Shown: positions 59,906-64,000 of the stretch, piece after piece
Numbering within the stretch: position 1 is the first letter of the stretch
Layout: every line of letters begins with the position of its first letter
DNA from: Microbacterium paludicola
GTDB lineage: Bacteria > Actinomycetota > Actinomycetes > Actinomycetales > Microbacteriaceae
DNA length: 64,000 nucleotides
Direction: 5' to 3'
Assembly (NCBI RefSeq): GCF_015235415.1
Contig: NZ_JADGLL010000016.1
Coordinates: forward strand, 1 to 64,000
Notes under the pieces: model-generated
What the model was told of the DNA's origin: nothing
Seen by the model: only the letters and a program-made list of their open reading frames with translations
The model's database searches: none
Translations under genes and position numbers: made by a program

Positions 59906-60063
59906 CTTAGCGGAAGCCTCCGGCATCCGTCGCCCGACCGCGGGATCACGCGGCAGACCCGGGCGTGTCATCCGGATCCGGCATCCGGATCATCCTTCCG
60001 ATGTACGCGGATGCGTCGCGCGGGCGATGAGGAGCGGGGGTGCGGATCCGTAGCGTCGCAGTC

Positions 60064-60833
<770 letters not shown>

Positions 60834-60837
<4 letters not shown>

Positions 60838-62297
60838 CCGCCGTGCTTCACCAGGTCGTCCCCGACACCTCGGGCACCGCTCCCTGGTACTCGCGGCTCG
60901 TGTTCCTCCGCGAGCGCGGCATGGGGGCGAGCATCCTTGTCGCCACCATCTCCAGCGCGTTCGGCGTGCTGCTGCTGAGCGCGACCGGCTTCATCGGCGC
61001 GATGATCGCGCAGGATCCCTACATCGGCGACTCCCCGCTCGCGCTCGCCGTGATCTCCATCCTCGGCATCATCCTGCTGCTCGTCGCGCTCTACGTCGCC
61101 GCGGTCGTCACCGCCAACACGTTCTCGACGATCGTGGCGGGCCGCACGCGCCGGATCGCCCTGCTGCGCCTGATCGGCGCCACCGCGCGCTCGCAGCGGA
61201 TCGAGGTCGCGCGCCAGGGCCTCGTCGTCGGCGCGATCGGCGCCGCGATCGGCCTGATCGCCGGGATCGGGATCGCCGCGGTCGGCGTGGCCGTGGCCGG
61301 ACGCCTCGTCGGCGCCGTCGAGTACGACGTGGCGCAGGCGTCGCTGCTGGTGCCGCCCGCGATCGTGGCGCTCACGACCTGGGCCGCCGCCTGGGCAGGG
61401 TCGCGCCGCGTGCTGACCGTCACGCCGCTGCAGGCCCTCGGCGGATCCGTCGAGCGCCAGCACGACGAGTTCGCCCGTCCCGCCCGCAGCGTCGCGTCGG
61501 TGGCGCTGATCGCCGGCGGAGCGCTGCTGCTCGGCCTCGGCGCGATGGTCGGGATGGCCAACCCGCTCGGCATCGTGCCGGCGTTCATCGGCGGGCTCCT
61601 GTCGTTCACCGGCCTCGTGATCGGCTCCACCGCGATCATGCCGCCCCTGCTGCGCCTCACCGGCCGCCTGTTCGGCGGATCCGCCGTCGCCCGCCTCGCG
61701 TCGGAGAACGCGCTGCGCTACCCCGAGCGGTCGAGCCGGATGGCGATCGGCGTTGTGATCGGCGTGACCCTGGTGACGATGTTCGCCGTCGCGGCCGAGA
61801 CCGCACAGCTCGTGATGATCACGAGCGCCGAGATGAGCGGCTACCCGCAGGATCGCCTTGTCGTGCTCGACCAGTTCGCGCTCGTGATGATGGTGCTGGT
61901 CGGGGTGTCCGCGGTCATCGCGGCCGTCGGCCTCGTGAACCTGCTCACCATCGGCGTCGTGCAGCGCCGCCGCGAGCTCGGCCTGCTGCGGGCCCTGGGG
62001 CTGTCGAACGCGCAGATCCGCCGGATGGTGCTGCTCGAGGCGACCCACATCACCCTCACCGCGCTGCTGTTCGGGCTCATCCTCGGTGTCGCCTACGGCT
62101 GGGCCGGCGCGCAGTCGGTGCTCGGATCCGTGCCGCTGTCGATGGGGATCCCCGCGTTCTTCGTCGCCCCGGCGGTGCCGTGGCTCACGATCGGCGGCGT
62201 GGTCCTGGCGGCCGCCGTGCTCACGCTCGTCGCCGCTGTCACCCCCACGCGCCTGGCGACCCGCGCGGTCCCGGTCGAGGCCCTCGCGGCCGACTGA
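60834..62297 (+). CDS. FtsX/MacB-like ABC permease
   Basis: 487 aa, FtsX-fold membrane protein with helices at about 32-55, 65-90, 125-150, 170-195 and again in a C-terminal set (330-490). The second half ([52 protein letters not shown]) is typical. It has no large extracellular domain. With the ATPase it forms a two-gene exporter. Confidence 0.93.
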
Positions 62298-62314
62298 TCA
62301 CCCGCGTCCACGCT

Positions 62315-62349
62315 CCGTGCGCCGAACCTGTCGGGGGTTCGGCGCACGG
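62315..62349 (+). terminator. Terminator behind the FtsX-type permease
   Basis: 14-bp perfect stem CCGTGCGCCGAACC / GGTTCGGCGCACGG with a 7-nt loop, followed by TCTTCGCTTGTT. Confidence 0.85.
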
Positions 62350-62354
62350 CTCTT

Positions 62355-62611
62355 CGCTTGTTGAGCGAGGAGCGCAGCTTCCTCTGTTCGTTGAGCGAGG
62401 AGCGAAGCTTCCTCTGTTCGTTGAGCGAGGAGCGAAGCTTCCTCTGTTCGTTGAGCGAGGAGCGAAGCGACGAGTCGAAACGCCCGCACATCCCCCTCGA
62501 GATGCCACGTGCGAGCGCAGCGAGCGTGCCGCGAAGCGGCCAACCAGCGCGCCCAGCGCTTCCCTCTGTTCGTTGAGCGAGGAGCGAAGCGACGAGTCGA
62601 AACGCCGGAAC
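62355..62611. repeat. REP-like tandem cluster (30-bp period)
   Basis: TTGAGCGAGGAGCG begins at 62361, 62391, 62421 and 62451 (exact 30-bp steps), each followed by AAGCTTCCTCTGTTCG; the last is followed by ACGAGTCGAAACG. A further full copy is at 62573, and a short GAGCGCAGCGAGCG fragment lies between. The rest of the 62298-62623 gap has no gene. Confidence 0.85.
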
Positions 62612-62623
62612 CCGCCACCCCCC

Positions 62624-63121
62624 TCAGATCCCTCGCACCATCCGCCGCTCGTGCAGCACGACGCCGCCGTGGCGCTCGTCCTTGGTGGCGCCGTCGAAGG
62701 CGAAGCCGATCTTCTCGTAGAACCGGATGGCCCGGGCGTTGCCGTCAAGCACCCACAGGAACGCGGGTAGCTCTCCGATCGCCGCGTCGGCGAGCAGCTT
62801 GCCGGCTCCCGACCCGTGCCGTCGCGGATGGACGTAAAGCGCCCACAGCTCGAGCGGCCAGGGCGGATCGTCGCCGCGCGCCGGGCCGGATGAGCTGAAG
62901 CCGATGAGGTCGCCGTCCTCGAGCGCGACCCACGTTCGGCCCTGGGCCTTCGGGTTCTCAAGTGTCGTGCGCCACCGGGCCGCGCGGGCGACGATGTCGA
63001 GCCTGTCGAGCACCGCCTGCGGGATGAGCCCCGCGTAGGCGAGCTGCCAGGTGCGGATGTGCACCTCGCTCAGCCGGTCGGCATCCTGCGGCACCGCCCG
63101 CCGGATCTCGATCTCGCTCAC
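62624..63121 (-). CDS. GNAT-family N-acetyltransferase
   Basis: 165 aa. Starts IEIRRAVPQDADRLSEVHIRTW, acetyl-CoA loop VHPRRHGSGAGKLLADAAI and C-terminal WVLDGNARAIRFYEKIGFAFDG. Substrate unknown. GTG 63121 overlaps the stop of the SRPBCC gene (GTGA), so the two are coupled. Confidence 0.92.
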   Translation of the reverse strand: MSEIEIRRAVPQDADRLSEVHIRTWQLAYAGLIPQAVLDRLDIVARAARWRTTLENPKAQGRTWVALEDGDLIGFSSSGPARGDDPPWPLELWALYVHPRRHGSGAGKLLADAAIGELPAFLWVLDGNARAIRFYEKIGFAFDGATKDERHGGVVLHERRMVRGI

Positions 63122-63633
63122 TGCGCGGGATCCGGATCCGCCGGTTCCGGATCGAACGCCCACGTCGGCGCGAGGCGCTTGAGGCGGGCGCCGCGCCACT
63201 GCCACATCGCCCAGAGCGGGCCCCACAGTGCGGGAGCCGCGAGCCCGCCGATCACGAGCCGCTCGCGCCACAGCGTGCGGGTCGGATCGCCGGGCGCCGG
63301 GGCGACGGCCATCTGGTGATCCCAGACGTCGAGGCTCGCGAGGGGGCCGGTGAGCGGGATGCCGCAGTCGCGCAGGATGCGCACCTCGCCGCGCGCGTCG
63401 GTCGTCGTCCGGTCGTGCACCGAGATCAGGTGGGCGCCGAGGCCCATGCCGAATGAGCTGTACCTGACGGGAGCGTCCGCGCCATCCGTCCACCGGGTCG
63501 GCAGGCCCTCGCTCGCCATGGATTCGACGCGCAGCAGGGGGCCGTACAGCTCGGCAAGGGCGGCGGGCGAGTGCAGGGCCCGCCAGGCGGCATCGGGATC
63601 GACCTCGAGCACGAGCTTCTGCAGGATCCGCAT
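63118..63633 (-). CDS. SRPBCC-fold protein
   Basis: 171 aa. LVLEVDPDAAWRALHSPAALAELYGPLLRVESM and LGAHLISVHDR are typical of a START/SRPBCC pocket, with Trp-rich helix GPLWAMWQWRGARLKRL at the end. Ligand unknown. ATG 63633 is 6 nt behind CAGAGT (63645-63640): leaderless. Confidence 0.85.
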   Translation of the reverse strand: MRILQKLVLEVDPDAAWRALHSPAALAELYGPLLRVESMASEGLPTRWTDGADAPVRYSSFGMGLGAHLISVHDRTTTDARGEVRILRDCGIPLTGPLASLDVWDHQMAVAPAPGDPTRTLWRERLVIGGLAAPALWGPLWAMWQWRGARLKRLAPTWAFDPEPADPDPAQ

Positions 63634-63768
63634 GCCGCCACTCTGTCATCCGCCCTCGGCTCGCGTCATCCTCCGCGCGACAACCGATCGCTCCGGGACA
63701 CGGCCACGGTGTAACGCCGGATGACCCACCGCAGACCGCGCAGGATGCCTTCGTCATACGCTGATCTG

Positions 63769-64000
63769 ATGAGCTCGCCGTTCGATCAGTCCACGTATCA
63801 GGTCCGCCTCGACTGGGGTGTCGAGGGGCTGCGCCGCCTCGCCGCCGCCGACATCTACGTCGTCGCCGATCCGATCCGGTACTCCTCGGGCGTGCTGAAG
63901 GTGCTCGCGAACGGCCACGACTTCGACGTCGCTCGCTCCGACTGCCCGAACGGCGGCGCGATCACCAAGGAGCTCGCCGCCCGTGACGACGTCCCGGTGG
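63769..64000 (+). CDS. ComB/2-phosphosulfolactate phosphatase-like protein (5' part)
   Basis: The first 77 residues are in the window, cut by the edge: YQVRLDWGVEGLRRLAAADIYVVADPIRYSSGVLKVLANGHDFDV, then CPNGGA. The DWG..G and DxxRxSS pattern fits the ComB family (2-phosphosulfolactate phosphatase or relatives). ATG 63769 is 6 nt behind TACGCT (63757-63762): leaderless. Confidence 0.78.
   Translation, partial: MSSPFDQSTYQVRLDWGVEGLRRLAAADIYVVADPIRYSSGVLKVLANGHDFDVARSDCPNGGAITKELAARDDVPV

Noticed and set aside
62361-62480. CRISPR array
   Set aside because: Units of 30 bp follow each other without unique spacers, and no cas gene is present.

Overview
This window is chromosomal DNA from a high-GC actinobacterium, most likely a Microbacteriaceae member such as Microbacterium. 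The pointers are very strong G/C third-position bias, a furA-katG pair, an lhr-nei2 pair, a pair of DUF7882-type small proteins, actinobacterial thiol-dependent arsenate reductases, and many genes whose start codon lies 6-8 nt behind a -10 box (leaderless transcripts). Family names come from reading the proteins; no database search was run.

Positions 1-7174 look like the right end of a mobile island. It carries a persulfide-stress module: a CstR-like repressor, two tiny CGKxTWxGCGQH proteins, a thioredoxin and a CstB-like persulfide dioxygenase/rhodanese, with twin operators in the divergent promoter. Beyond it are an alpha/beta hydrolase that seems to lack an N-terminal anchor, an Sll1717-type P-loop ATPase and an IS3-family element with a GAC target duplication. 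The island ends at a 26-bp tRNA-Ser 3' remnant followed by a tRNA-type terminator, which I read as an attachment site.

7.4-20.5 kb: MerR regulator, CPA1 antiporter, ATP-dependent DNA ligase, then a tightly coupled minus-strand operon of a Tes-like radical SAM enzyme, a two-helix membrane protein, an Lgt-like transferase and a Pro-rich membrane protein (the best candidate for an undescribed system). Next come lactate permease, an IclR regulator, a LigM-type tetrahydrofolate-dependent O-demethylase and YaeQ.

20.5-27.4 kb: MFS transporter and an arsenic-type cluster (ArsC, SulP transporter, ArsR-ArsC fusion, ArsO-like flavoprotein, ArsR) with two recognisable operator sets but no arsenite efflux pump. 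27.4-30.7 kb: a carbohydrate ABC importer. 30.8-35.1 kb: small stress-type proteins and a core methionine synthase. 35.3-39.5 kb: PadR-controlled ABC exporter, a LysR effector domain without HTH and a LEA-like repeat protein. 39.5-44.7 kb: ParA/MinD-like ATPase, hexapeptide protein, YitT, lipoprotein and Nei2. 44.7-49.4 kb: Lhr helicase, with a REP-like repeat inside its coding sequence. 49.5-56.1 kb: esterase, NUDIX, TetR with its operators, hydrolase, threonine aldolase and a NarL-type two-component system. 56.1-57.1 kb: an array of seven roughly 115-bp REP/BIME-like units. 57.1-64 kb: katG-furA, a FtsX-type ABC pair, a second REP cluster, GNAT, SRPBCC and the start of a ComB-like gene.

Four genes (IS orfB, DUF892, DUF1048 and the gene at 49472) are each broken by one base in a short G run. 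That suggests either sequence error or recent decay.
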